From contig JBARCX010000134.1 of the NCBI GenBank assembly GCA_049794535.1, positions 1 through 8,197 of the forward strand: a DNA stretch of 8,197 nucleotides, given 5' to 3'. Source of the DNA: JBARCX01 sp049794535 (GTDB lineage: Bacteria > Pseudomonadota > Gammaproteobacteria > Xanthomonadales > Rhodanobacteraceae). Both the position numbers and the translations under genes were made by a program. Below are positions 1-6,475 of this stretch, in pieces; position 1 is the first letter of the stretch; every line of letters starts with the position of its first letter. The notes under the pieces are model-generated. The model was given only the letters and a program-made list of their open reading frames with translations. It was not told the origin of the DNA and did not search any database.

Positions 1-333
1 GTGCAGGCGATGCTGCGCGAGCCGGCTCGCGACTGGACGGTGGAAGCCCTGGCCGAACAAGCCTCGATGTCACGCGCCAGCTTTGCGCGTGGCTTCCAGC
101 ACAAAGGTGGTTTGTCGCCGTGGGAGTTGCTGACACGGTTGCGTATGCATATGGCCGCCGATTTTCTGCTGCGCGGCAACGCACCGGTAGCCGATGTGGC
201 GCAACAAGTGGGTTACCAGTCCGAAGCGGCCTTCGGCAAGGTGTTTCGTCGCCACACGGGAATCACTCCTGCACGCTTTCGACGCCAGCGGAGGGCCTCA
301 GAAGCACCGTCAACAGAGTCAACGATGTGGTGA
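1..333 (+). CDS. AraC-family transcriptional regulator, C-terminal part (5' end outside window)
   Basis: This is the DNA-binding end of an AraC/XylS regulator. The 110 visible residues hold a complete HTH_18-type domain. The first helix-turn-helix is around residues 14-37 (TVEALAEQASMSRASFARGF) and the second around 62-95, with the family signature VADVAQQVGYQSEAAFGKVFRRHTGITP followed by the usual basic FRR. Family members are normally about 300 residues with an N-terminal ligand-sensing domain, and the reading frame is open to base 1, so the GTG at base 1 is probably an internal valine and the gene begins upstream. The last 15 bases overlap the end of the convergent tetR gene. The sensing domain is not visible, so the inducer and targets cannot be guessed; an adjacent upstream target gene is common in the family. 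The domain call is secure; the partial status is inferred from length. Confidence 0.9.
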   Translation: MQAMLREPARDWTVEALAEQASMSRASFARGFQHKGGLSPWELLTRLRMHMAADFLLRGNAPVADVAQQVGYQSEAAFGKVFRRHTGITPARFRRQRRASEAPSTESTMW

Positions 334-966
334 CTTTGCTGACGCTGGTCGCTCGCCACAAATCAAACGCACCCCTTCGCTTGCGGTAGCTCGCAAGGCG
401 GTACGGCTGTCGCCCGCACGTGAGCGCAACGCTAGCGTATGCAACACCGCGGAAGCGACACTGGCTAATGCTTTGACATCTGCGTTTGCATCCAGCTCGC
501 CCTTTTGCTGTGCGGCGCGTAAGCGGATCTCGAAGGCTTGATCGAATTCCGCCAAGGCATCGTGCAAACGTGCACGTACCTCCGGGTCTTCCACCGATTC
601 GGCGAGTGCTGTCCCAATCAGAAAGCATCCGCGCGGCGGCTCCTTCGGCGGAAAATAAATCGCAAGCGCGGCCTCGTACACGCGAGCCAAGGCATCGGCT
701 AGCGGCAGCGTCTCATCCAGTGCCGCATCCATGGCCATCCGCGAACGCCGGGTGTAACGCTCAAGCGTAGCCAGGTACAGCGTCTGCTTATCGCCGAATG
801 CGCCATACAGGCTGGGACGATTCATGCCCGTCGCCACGCTCAGGTCATCCATCGAGGTCGCCGAGTAGCCCGCCCGCCAGAACACACCGGTGGCTTGCGT
901 CAGTGCCTCGTCTTCATCGAACGCCCGCGGCCGCCCACGGGGCCTCTTTGCATCTTTTTGTACCAT
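319..966 (-). CDS. TetR/AcrR-family transcriptional repressor, divergent from gst
   Basis: A 215-residue TetR-type repressor, a normal family length. A basic N-terminus (KRPRGRPRAFDEDEAL, residues 7-22) leads into the TetR_N helix-turn-helix, about residues 24-70, with the typical run GYSATSMDDLSVATGMNRPSLYGAFGDK. The remainder is an alpha-helical ligand-binding and dimerisation domain including GCFLIGTALAES, common in this subgroup. The ATG at 966 is chosen because it places the basic arm at the usual distance from the N-terminus. The frame stays open to 1083, but those extra codons would run through the operator and into gst. No good Shine-Dalgarno sequence precedes the 966 start, and the start codon lies inside an operator arm. 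The gene diverges from a GST gene 70 bp away, so it probably represses that gene and itself. The ligand is unknown. Its 3' end overlaps the convergent araC-type gene by 15 bp. Confidence 0.92.
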   Translation of the reverse strand: MVQKDAKRPRGRPRAFDEDEALTQATGVFWRAGYSATSMDDLSVATGMNRPSLYGAFGDKQTLYLATLERYTRRSRMAMDAALDETLPLADALARVYEAALAIYFPPKEPPRGCFLIGTALAESVEDPEVRARLHDALAEFDQAFEIRLRAAQQKGELDANADVKALASVASAVLHTLALRSRAGDSRTALRATASEGVRLICGERPASAKSPHR

Positions 967-981
967 TTTGAACAAAATCCA

Positions 982-1011
982 TTGACGGAGTTTATTTTTG
1001 TTCAATATAGT
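982..1011 (+). promoter_or_regulatory. Predicted sigma-70 promoter of gst
   Basis: TTGACG (982-987) and TATAGT (1006-1011) are separated by 18 bp, close to the sigma-70 consensus. Transcription would begin near 1018, leaving a leader of about 20 nt that contains the gst ribosome-binding site. The -10 box lies within the right operator site, so bound repressor would block it directly. Confidence 0.65.
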
Positions 1012-1017
1012 ACAAAA
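989..1017 (-). promoter_or_regulatory. Possible tetR promoter, overlapping the gst promoter
   Basis: On the minus strand a good -10 box, TAAACT (994-989), has TTTTGT (1017-1012) 17 bp upstream as a weak -35 box. It is back-to-back with and overlaps the gst promoter, and its -35 and spacer coincide with the right operator site. Transcription would start around 982, giving a very short leader of about 15 nt, which fits the absence of a Shine-Dalgarno sequence for tetR. The -35 match is weak, so this is tentative. Confidence 0.4.
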
Positions 1018-1036
1018 ACATTCCCGGGAGACGACC

Positions 1037-1681
1037 ATGGACCTGTACTTCTCACCCCTCGCTTGTTCACTCGCCACGCGCATCGCCCTCTATGAAGCCG
1101 GTGGCGACGCACGTTTCATCCAGGTCGATACCAAGGCCAAGCGAGTTGTCGACGGCACCGATTACCTCACGATCACTCCCATGGGCCAGGTACCCCTGCT
1201 ACGTACCGATGATGGCGATCTGTTGAGCGAGAACACCGCCGTGCTGCAGTACATCGCGGATCACTATCCGGATGCGCGGCTCGCGCCAACCGCGGGTTTT
1301 GAGCGCAGTCGCATGCAGCAATGGCTGGGATTTATCGGCACCGAACTGCATAAGGCGGTGTTCGTGCCACAGCTGGATGCGAAGGCGACCGCGGAAGTGA
1401 AGGCTTATGCGCGCGATAAAACCAAGCTGCGCCTCGATCTGCTGCAACAGCATCTGGCCGAGCACATATTCCTGCTCGATCGCTTCAGCATCGCGGATAT
1501 CTACCTGTTCGTCGTGTTGAACTGGTCAGCCGTGATCGGGCTCGACCTGAAGCAGTGGCCAGCCGTGCACGCCTTTCAACAACGGCTGCTGCAACGTGAA
1601 AACGTCAGCAAGGCACTGCATGAAGAAGTCGATCTGTATAAGGCGGAGCAAGCCCATCTGGTAAATGCCAAAGCTGGCTAA
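1037..1681 (+). CDS. gstA: Beta-class glutathione S-transferase (GstA-like)
   Basis: A 214-residue cytosolic enzyme expected to conjugate glutathione to electrophiles or reduce mixed disulfides. The N-terminal thioredoxin-like domain (about 1-78) opens with MDLYFSPLACSLATRIAL, placing the beta-class catalytic cysteine at residue 10. It has the cis-proline motif QVP at 51-53 and the glutathione-binding acidic/serine turn LLSEN at 62-66. The helical C-terminal domain has the beta-class histidine at 105 in TELHKAVF and the N-capping box FSIADIYLF at 150-158 (S151, D154). Overall pattern and length match E. coli GstA as I recall it. The ATG at 1037 has GGGAGA (1026-1031) at proper spacing; the in-frame upstream ATG at 998 would lie within the promoter and is rejected. 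It is probably repressed by the divergent TetR and ends convergent with the transporter gene. The substrate is not predictable. Confidence 0.93.
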   Translation: MDLYFSPLACSLATRIALYEAGGDARFIQVDTKAKRVVDGTDYLTITPMGQVPLLRTDDGDLLSENTAVLQYIADHYPDARLAPTAGFERSRMQQWLGFIGTELHKAVFVPQLDAKATAEVKAYARDKTKLRLDLLQQHLAEHIFLLDRFSIADIYLFVVLNWSAVIGLDLKQWPAVHAFQQRLLQRENVSKALHEEVDLYKAEQAHLVNAKAG

Positions 1682-1692
1682 TTTACGTCAGG

Positions 1693-1708
1693 CCGGTTGC
1701 GTAACCGG
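1693..1708. repeat. Small hairpin downstream of gst
   Basis: CCGGTT (1693-1698) and AACCGG (1703-1708) form a perfect 6-bp stem with a 4-nt loop, 12 bases past the gst stop. It has no T tract. It may contribute to 3'-end stability with the larger hairpin that follows. Confidence 0.45.
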
Positions 1709-1721
1709 TGTCCATAACGTA

Positions 1722-1751
1722 CATCGGCGCCAGGGATACCGGGCGCCGATG
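1722..1751. terminator. Strong hairpin between convergent gst and OPT transporter genes
   Basis: CATCGGCGCC (1722-1731) and GGCGCCGATG (1742-1751) form a perfect 10-bp GC-rich stem around a 10-nt loop. It lies in the middle of the 92-bp gap between two converging genes, where a bidirectional terminator or mRNA-protecting hairpin is expected. Neither strand shows the T run of a canonical intrinsic terminator, so termination function is inferred from position only. Confidence 0.5.
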
Positions 1752-1773
1752 CATGTCGCTAAACAGGACAGGC

Positions 1774-3831
1774 TTAGCCCGCCTGCTGCCCCATCCGGAA
1801 GATCCAGCGATACAGCACAAAAATCGATGCGGCAAACGCGACGCCACCGATCCAGATCGCAGCATTCGCGAAGCCATCTCCAACCAACGCCAACGGCGCG
1901 GGCTTGCCGGAAATCCCCACGATAAATGCAATCACGACGCCGATGATGCTCTCGCCCACAATCAGGCCAGAGGCCAGCAGCACACCGAGTTGCTTGGTGG
2001 CCTCGGGTTTGGCGGAACGGTCCGCCCGCCGGTCGAAGAACCAGCCAACCACCGAACCGACCACCACCATCAACGTGCTCACCGTCGGCAGGTAAATGCC
2101 CAAGCCCACCGCGAGCGGTGGCAGCCGCTTATGCTTGGTGGTCCGCGCGAGGATTTCATCTAACGCGATGATCGCAATGCCGATCCAGATACCCGTGATG
2201 ATCAGGCTCCAGTCGATATTGCCCGTGATGACACCCTGCGCCAACGCCGAGATCAAACCCGCCTGCGGTGCGGGCAGCGCATGCGGGCCCGCACCGGGCA
2301 CACCGGCAAAACCGTAGGCTGTATTGAGCAGACCCAGCACGGGCGGGATGACCGCCGCGCCGGCTATCACACCAACCACCAGGGCCACCTGCTGCTTCCA
2401 CGGTGTGGCATCCACCAGCTGGCCGGTCTTGAGATCCTGCAGATTGTTATTGGCAATCGCGGCGACCGTGAACACCACCGAGGTGATGAACAACGCAAAC
2501 GCCACCAGTGCCTTGCCGGCTTCCGGCGGCAGGTAGGGCTTCACGCCGGCCACCAGCAGCAGCGCCGCAGCAATCACCACCAGGATGCCGACACCGGACA
2601 ACGGGCTGTTGGACGAACCGATCAGGCCAGCCATGTAGCCGCATACGGTGGAAACGAAGAAGCCCATCAGCACCACGAAAGCCACACCGCCGATGGCCAG
2701 CACCGCAACATGGTCGCCCAGGCCGCTGATCTCGCCGAAGTAGCCCAGCAACCACGCGATCGGTATGAAGCAAGCCAGCGTGATCAGGCCAACAATACCG
2801 ATTGGAATATCCTGCTCGGTACGCGGCAACGTGTCCGCCTTACCGGCCTTGCGCACGCGCGAAGCAGCCATGGCCGAACTCAGGCCGCTGATCACCGGCT
2901 TTACCAGCTTGGCCAGCGTCCAGATGGCCGACACACCGATCGCGCCCGCGCCTACGAAGCGCACCTTGTGGCTCCAGGTAGCCAGCGCCAAATCGGAGAC
3001 ATCGCCAATGGGCCCACCAGTCACGACCGCCAGCAGCGAATAATGCGGCACGCCCCAGCCCCAGCCGATCAAAGCGCCGGTCAGCATGGCGATACCCACC
3101 GATATCCCACACAGGTGACCGATGGCGAACAGCGCAAACGACAGGTTGAAGTCGTAGCCGCTCACCGAACCCTTGCTGCCAACGCGGAAATACTGCACCA
3201 CGTCACTGGCGAACACCTGCGTCGCCACCACCACGGCGAACACCGCCGACACGATCGAACCCCACAACACGGCCATCAGGCCGGCTTTGCCTTCCTCGAC
3301 ACTGCCGGGGTGCTCATCACTACCGCCACCTACCTTGAGCACCTCGGCACAAGCCAGGCCTTCTGGATAGGGCAAGTCGGAGTTGGTCACCAGCGCGCGG
3401 CGCAATGGGATGGTGTACATCACACCCAAAATGCCGCCCAGCGCGCAGACCGCGAACGAGATCCAGAACGGAAAGCCGGTCCACCAGCCGATCATGATCA
3501 TGCCGGGCAGCACGAAAATGATCGATGACAACGTGCCCGCCGCCGAAGCGATGGTCTGCACGATGTTGTTTTCCTGGATGGTCGAATTCTTGAAGCCGCG
3601 CAGGAGCGCCATCGAGATCACCGCCGCCGGAATCGACGTGGCGAAAGTGAGGCCAGCCTTCAGGCCGAAGAACACATTGGCTGCGGTGAACACCACGGTG
3701 ATCACGACGCCGATGATCAGGCCGCGTATGGTCAGCTCGCTACGTGGCTGAGCGGTGGAGTGGTCAGGTGCGCTCACGAATGGTTCTCCGTCATAACTAA
3801 AGGTATCCCCTTGATTGCCCGCATCAGCCAT
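1774..3831 (-). CDS. OPT-family (oligopeptide transporter) membrane protein
   Basis: A 685-residue, very hydrophobic inner-membrane protein of the OPT superfamily, which carries oligopeptides or metal-chelate peptides, probably proton-coupled. The short polar N-terminus is followed by SELTIRGLIIGVVITVVFTAANVFFGLKAG. Conserved-looking blocks follow: ENNIVQTIASAAGTLSS (87-103), LPYPEGLACAEVLKVG (153-168), GLIGSSNSPLSG (402-413), NNNLQDLKTGQLVDATPWKQQ near 461-481, LAVGLGIYLP (573-582) and LASGLIVGES (619-628). Around 16 membrane segments fill the rest. Length and order fit bacterial full-length OPT proteins. The ATG at 3831 gives the usual short leader before the first membrane helix; an in-frame GTG at 3891 would add 20 residues not resembling the family. 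No Shine-Dalgarno sequence precedes the ATG. A palindrome at 3884-3898 may be regulatory. The substrate is unknown. Confidence 0.93.
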   Translation of the reverse strand: MADAGNQGDTFSYDGEPFVSAPDHSTAQPRSELTIRGLIIGVVITVVFTAANVFFGLKAGLTFATSIPAAVISMALLRGFKNSTIQENNIVQTIASAAGTLSSIIFVLPGMIMIGWWTGFPFWISFAVCALGGILGVMYTIPLRRALVTNSDLPYPEGLACAEVLKVGGGSDEHPGSVEEGKAGLMAVLWGSIVSAVFAVVVATQVFASDVVQYFRVGSKGSVSGYDFNLSFALFAIGHLCGISVGIAMLTGALIGWGWGVPHYSLLAVVTGGPIGDVSDLALATWSHKVRFVGAGAIGVSAIWTLAKLVKPVISGLSSAMAASRVRKAGKADTLPRTEQDIPIGIVGLITLACFIPIAWLLGYFGEISGLGDHVAVLAIGGVAFVVLMGFFVSTVCGYMAGLIGSSNSPLSGVGILVVIAAALLLVAGVKPYLPPEAGKALVAFALFITSVVFTVAAIANNNLQDLKTGQLVDATPWKQQVALVVGVIAGAAVIPPVLGLLNTAYGFAGVPGAGPHALPAPQAGLISALAQGVITGNIDWSLIITGIWIGIAIIALDEILARTTKHKRLPPLAVGLGIYLPTVSTLMVVVGSVVGWFFDRRADRSAKPEATKQLGVLLASGLIVGESIIGVVIAFIVGISGKPAPLALVGDGFANAAIWIGGVAFAASIFVLYRWIFRMGQQAG

Positions 3832-3883
3832 GTGACCGGGAGGCAGAATGCTGCGCACGATAACGCGTATCGGCCCAGGATTG

Positions 3884-3898
3884 TTGCGCACTGCGCAA
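3884..3898. promoter_or_regulatory. Palindrome upstream of the OPT transporter gene
   Basis: TTGCGCACTGCGCAA is a perfect dyad with 7-bp arms and a single central base, 53 bp upstream of the transporter start codon, a suitable place for an operator. The hexamer TGCGCA appears here twice and again at 3852-3857, between this site and the gene. No convincing -35/-10 pair was found nearby, so the role is a guess. The rest of the 195-bp gap (3832-4026) shows no gene that I can support. Confidence 0.4.
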
Positions 3899-4026
3899 TG
3901 GCGATGCCCTTACCCGCACCACCGCGGGGCGTTCCAGAAGCATCCGAGTCCATCGAATAGGCGCGCGCCCAACCCTGCCGACGCCCCTCCACCGGCCTGC
4001 CAAATCACGCAACCTTCAGCCAGCGG

Positions 4027-4923
4027 CTAACCGCTATCGCTGCCACCGGCCCCAGAAGCAAGCGAATAACGACTTTCGAATTGGCGCAGTTCCCCGCTGA
4101 GCGGATCGGTAAAAGTCAGCCCCTGTGCGAGCAGTTTCATCGGACGCGCATGATCGTCGTCTTGCTCCTGCGCCAACACGGGATACAACGGATCGTTACG
4201 GATGGCCGCGCCCAGACCGGCCATGTGTACTCGCAACTGATGTTTGCGGCCCGTGTGCGGATACAGCGCGTAATGCCAATCGCCATCGCCACGCGCAATC
4301 ACCTCGATACGCGTTTCGCTGTTTGGCAGCCCATCCGTTTCATGCATCCGGAAGAACGGCTCGCCAGCCTCCATGCGCGAATGCCGAACCCGCGGAAACT
4401 CGATATCCGGCAATGCTGGCGCCAGCGCCTCGTAGCGCTTGGTTATCATCCGCTCGCGGAACAGCGCCTGATACGTCGCGCGGCTGGCTGGGTTCGCCGA
4501 GAACAGCACCAGCCCGGCGGTAAGCCGGTCGATACGATGCAACGGCACCAGTTGCGAATTGCCCAGCCGTTTGATCAGCCGTGCCAGCAGGGTTTCCTCG
4601 ACGAATCGGCCAGCCGGCACAACAGGCAGGAAGTGCGGCTTGTCGACCAGCACCAGATGCTCATCGACATGCAGCATCGTTTCGGCAAACGGGATCGGCG
4701 CCTCGTCCGGCACTTCCCGCCAGTAACGGATGCATAGGCCGACGCGATAGGGGGTCTGTGGCGTCACCACCACGCCCTGCGCATCCTGCACACGTCCGCG
4801 CGCCATCCGATCCAGCCACTGCGCGCGATCGATAGCCGTGAAATGGGCGCACAACGCATCCAACACCGTGCTCCACGGACCCGGTGGCAGATGTACAGTG
4901 GATGGCGACGTAGATGGCTGCAT
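4027..4923 (-). CDS. RluA-family pseudouridine synthase
   Basis: A 298-residue RNA-modifying enzyme that would isomerise specific uridines in rRNA or tRNA to pseudouridine. The catalytic motif is HRIDRLTAGL (129-138), in which D132 is the expected catalytic aspartate. Other family blocks are VLVDKPHFLPVVP (91-103), the tyrosine block ITKRYEAL (160-167), and HTGRKHQLRVHMAGLG (223-238), followed by DPLYP (244-248). The first 70 residues, including WLDRMARGRVQDAQGVVV, resemble a divergent S4-like RNA-binding region. The Rlu subtype and target position cannot be assigned from motifs. The ATG at 4923 is the only start giving a complete N-terminal region; it has no strong Shine-Dalgarno sequence. 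It lies 195 bp upstream of the transporter on the same strand and diverges from nfeD with a 133-bp gap. A weak 5-bp hairpin (4022-4026 with 4031-4035) spans the stop codon. Confidence 0.92.
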   Translation of the reverse strand: MQPSTSPSTVHLPPGPWSTVLDALCAHFTAIDRAQWLDRMARGRVQDAQGVVVTPQTPYRVGLCIRYWREVPDEAPIPFAETMLHVDEHLVLVDKPHFLPVVPAGRFVEETLLARLIKRLGNSQLVPLHRIDRLTAGLVLFSANPASRATYQALFRERMITKRYEALAPALPDIEFPRVRHSRMEAGEPFFRMHETDGLPNSETRIEVIARGDGDWHYALYPHTGRKHQLRVHMAGLGAAIRNDPLYPVLAQEQDDDHARPMKLLAQGLTFTDPLSGELRQFESRYSLASGAGGSDSG

Positions 4924-4969
4924 GAGATGTCACAACGCGCATTCGCGCAGGATGTAACGGAACATTCTA

Positions 4970-4992
4970 GCTGCCACGTTTTGCTGCCACGT
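4970..4992. repeat. Tandem 10-bp direct repeat in the divergent rlu/nfeD gap
   Basis: GCTGCCACGT occurs at 4970-4979 and again at 4983-4992, a 13-bp period. It lies in the 133-bp gap between divergent genes, directly before a TATAGA (4996-5001) that could be an nfeD -10 box without a good -35. Direct repeats placed where a -35 box would be expected can mark activator binding, but nothing else supports that here. Confidence 0.4.
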
Positions 4993-5056
4993 CTTTATAG
5001 ACATTCCGCAGCACGCAACGGAGTAATGTGATCACGTCAGCCTAGAGGCAAGTGTC

Positions 5057-6475
5057 ATGTCACGAAGGTTGTGGACCGTGTGGATGACTGCCATGTGCGT
5101 GGCACTGGCTTGGGTAGCCTTCGCTGCCGAACCCCCTCCTCCTATACGGGCGGACACCGGCTTCGTCGCCCGCATTGATCTCTCTGGCCCTATCGGCCCA
5201 GCCACGGTGGAATACGTCGATGGCGCGATACACCGCGCTACCGATGACGGCGCTACTGCCATCGTGCTGCAGTTGGATACGCCGGGCGGCCTGATCGACG
5301 CTATGCACCAGATCATTGCCGGCATCCTCGCTGCCAAAGTGCCGGTGCTGGGCTTTGTCGCGCCAGCGGGTGCGCGTGCCGCCTCGGCGGGTACCTACAT
5401 TCTTTATGCCTGCCCGATAGCGGCGATGGCGCCAGCCACCCATCTGGGTGCAGCAACACCCGTCAGCCTCGGCGGCAGTACACCGATGCCACCGCCATTA
5501 GGTGACGAGCCGCCCGCACCGAGTGGAACCGCCGACAAGGCCACGTCCGCTAACAAACCGGCAACCGATGCCGAATCCAACAAGCAACTCAACGACGCCA
5601 TCGCCACTATCCGTTCACTGGCCCAATTGCGCGGACGAAACGCTGTCTGGGCCGAGCAGGCCGTACGCGGTGCCGCCACACTGACCGCTAGCGAAGCGGC
5701 CAATCAGCACGTGATCGATTTCGTTGCCACCGATATCCCATCGTTGCTGGCTCAGGCCGATGGCCGCACCGTGCACCTGGGCGACCAAGCGGTGACGTTG
5801 AAACTGCGCGGCCTACCCGTACGCGACTATCCGCCGGATTGGCGTGCACGCTTCCTCGCGATCATCACTAACCCGACGATCGCTTACGTCTTGTTGCTGG
5901 TGGGTATCTACGGCCTGATCCTCGAGGCGTTCCATCCCGGCACGTATTTGCCGGGCGTGGTCGGTGGCATCTGCCTGCTGATCGGCCTGTACGCATTGCA
6001 GCTGCTGCCGGTGAACTACGCCGGACTTACCCTGATGGCGCTCGGTATCGCGCTGCTGCTGGCGGAGGCATTTGTACCTACGGCAGGCGTCGTCGGCATC
6101 GGTGGCGTGATCGCATTCGTCATCGGCTCGATCATGCTGTTCCACACCGACGTGCCTGGCTACGCCGTAAACCTCGGGGTGATCACCGGCATCGCATTCT
6201 GCGCCATCGTGCTGTTGGCCATGCTGATGCGGCTGGTAATGCGCGCACGAAGGGCGCGCGTATTCATTGGCGACGAACACATGCTGCAAGCCACCGGTGA
6301 ACTGTTGCAAGCCGTAGTGGCTGGCGGCGAAAGTTGGGCACGTATCGGCGGCGAACGCTGGCGCGTGCATTGCGCGGCGGCGCTTCCCGCCGGTGCGCGC
6401 GTACGCGTGTTGAGCCGCCAGGGCTTATTGCTCCAGGTAGCGTCCGCGCAAGCGCGCGAAGGAGAATTCTCATGA
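5057..6475 (+). CDS. nfeD: NfeD-family membrane-bound serine protease (ClpP-class N-terminus)
   Basis: A 472-residue long-form (NfeD1b-type) protein. Residues 1-23 look like a signal peptide ending AFA-A. A ClpP-fold protease domain follows (about 35-235), with LQLDTPGGLIDAM (71-83) and ARAASAGTYILYA (106-118), in which S110 is the expected nucleophile. K176, in NKQLNDAIATIRSLAQLRGRN, is the likely catalytic lysine, since these enzymes use a Ser-Lys dyad. A Pro/Ala/Thr-rich linker (about 138-172) separates the two. Five membrane segments follow at roughly 266-289, 297-316, 322-340, 345-362 and 374-393, then a C-terminal NfeD OB-fold domain (about 400-465). The ATG at 5057 is preceded by AGAGG (5044-5048). 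The slipin gene overlaps its stop codon. In the archaeal homologue pair, this protease cleaves the hydrophobic C-terminus of its slipin partner; the same relation is inferred here. Membrane quality control is the usual proposal. Confidence 0.93.
   Translation: MSRRLWTVWMTAMCVALAWVAFAAEPPPPIRADTGFVARIDLSGPIGPATVEYVDGAIHRATDDGATAIVLQLDTPGGLIDAMHQIIAGILAAKVPVLGFVAPAGARAASAGTYILYACPIAAMAPATHLGAATPVSLGGSTPMPPPLGDEPPAPSGTADKATSANKPATDAESNKQLNDAIATIRSLAQLRGRNAVWAEQAVRGAATLTASEAANQHVIDFVATDIPSLLAQADGRTVHLGDQAVTLKLRGLPVRDYPPDWRARFLAIITNPTIAYVLLLVGIYGLILEAFHPGTYLPGVVGGICLLIGLYALQLLPVNYAGLTLMALGIALLLAEAFVPTAGVVGIGGVIAFVIGSIMLFHTDVPGYAVNLGVITGIAFCAIVLLAMLMRLVMRARRARVFIGDEHMLQATGELLQAVVAGGESWARIGGERWRVHCAAALPAGARVRVLSRQGLLLQVASAQAREGEFS
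6459..6464 (+). promoter_or_regulatory. Ribosome-binding site of the slipin gene, inside nfeD
   Basis: AAGGAG lies 7 nt before the slipin ATG at 6472, wholly within the last codons of nfeD. It fixes the slipin start and rejects the longer in-frame extension back to 6334. Together with the ATGA overlap it supports translational coupling. Confidence 0.8.

Larger units (their letters stand above)
955..1018. promoter_or_regulatory. Paired mirror-image TetR-type operators between tetR and gst
   Basis: Two perfect inverted repeats share one centre at 986.5. The inner pair is TTGAACAAAA (968-977) with TTTTGTTCAA (996-1005). The outer pair is TTTTTGTAC (955-963) with GTACAAAAA (1010-1018). Each side, 956-977 and 996-1017, is therefore an approximate 22-bp palindrome of the TTTTGTAC...GAACAAAA kind expected for a TetR dimer, and the two palindromes are reversed copies 40 bp apart, roughly four helical turns. 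The right site covers the predicted gst -10 box and the upstream part of the tetR promoter; the left site covers the tetR start codon. The symmetry is seen directly; binding by the adjacent TetR protein is inferred from position. Confidence 0.82.

Noticed and set aside
967..1083. N-terminal extension of the TetR protein upstream to 1083
   Set aside because: It would translate the operator and promoter region and overlap the gst start; TetR proteins usually begin shortly before the basic arm found after 966.
2281..3528. Long plus-strand open frame (415 codons) opposite the OPT transporter
   Set aside because: It is rich in His, Gln, Arg and Asp with no recognisable domain, as expected for the antisense of a membrane-protein gene in high-GC DNA; the minus strand encodes a clear OPT family member.
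4081..4737. Plus-strand open frame (218 codons) opposite the pseudouridine synthase
   Set aside because: No domain recognised and Arg/Gln/His-rich, while the minus strand has a full catalytic motif set.
5813..6370. Minus-strand open frame (185 codons) opposite nfeD
   Set aside because: His/Gln/Asp-rich composition with no motif; it mirrors the membrane segments of nfeD on the other strand.
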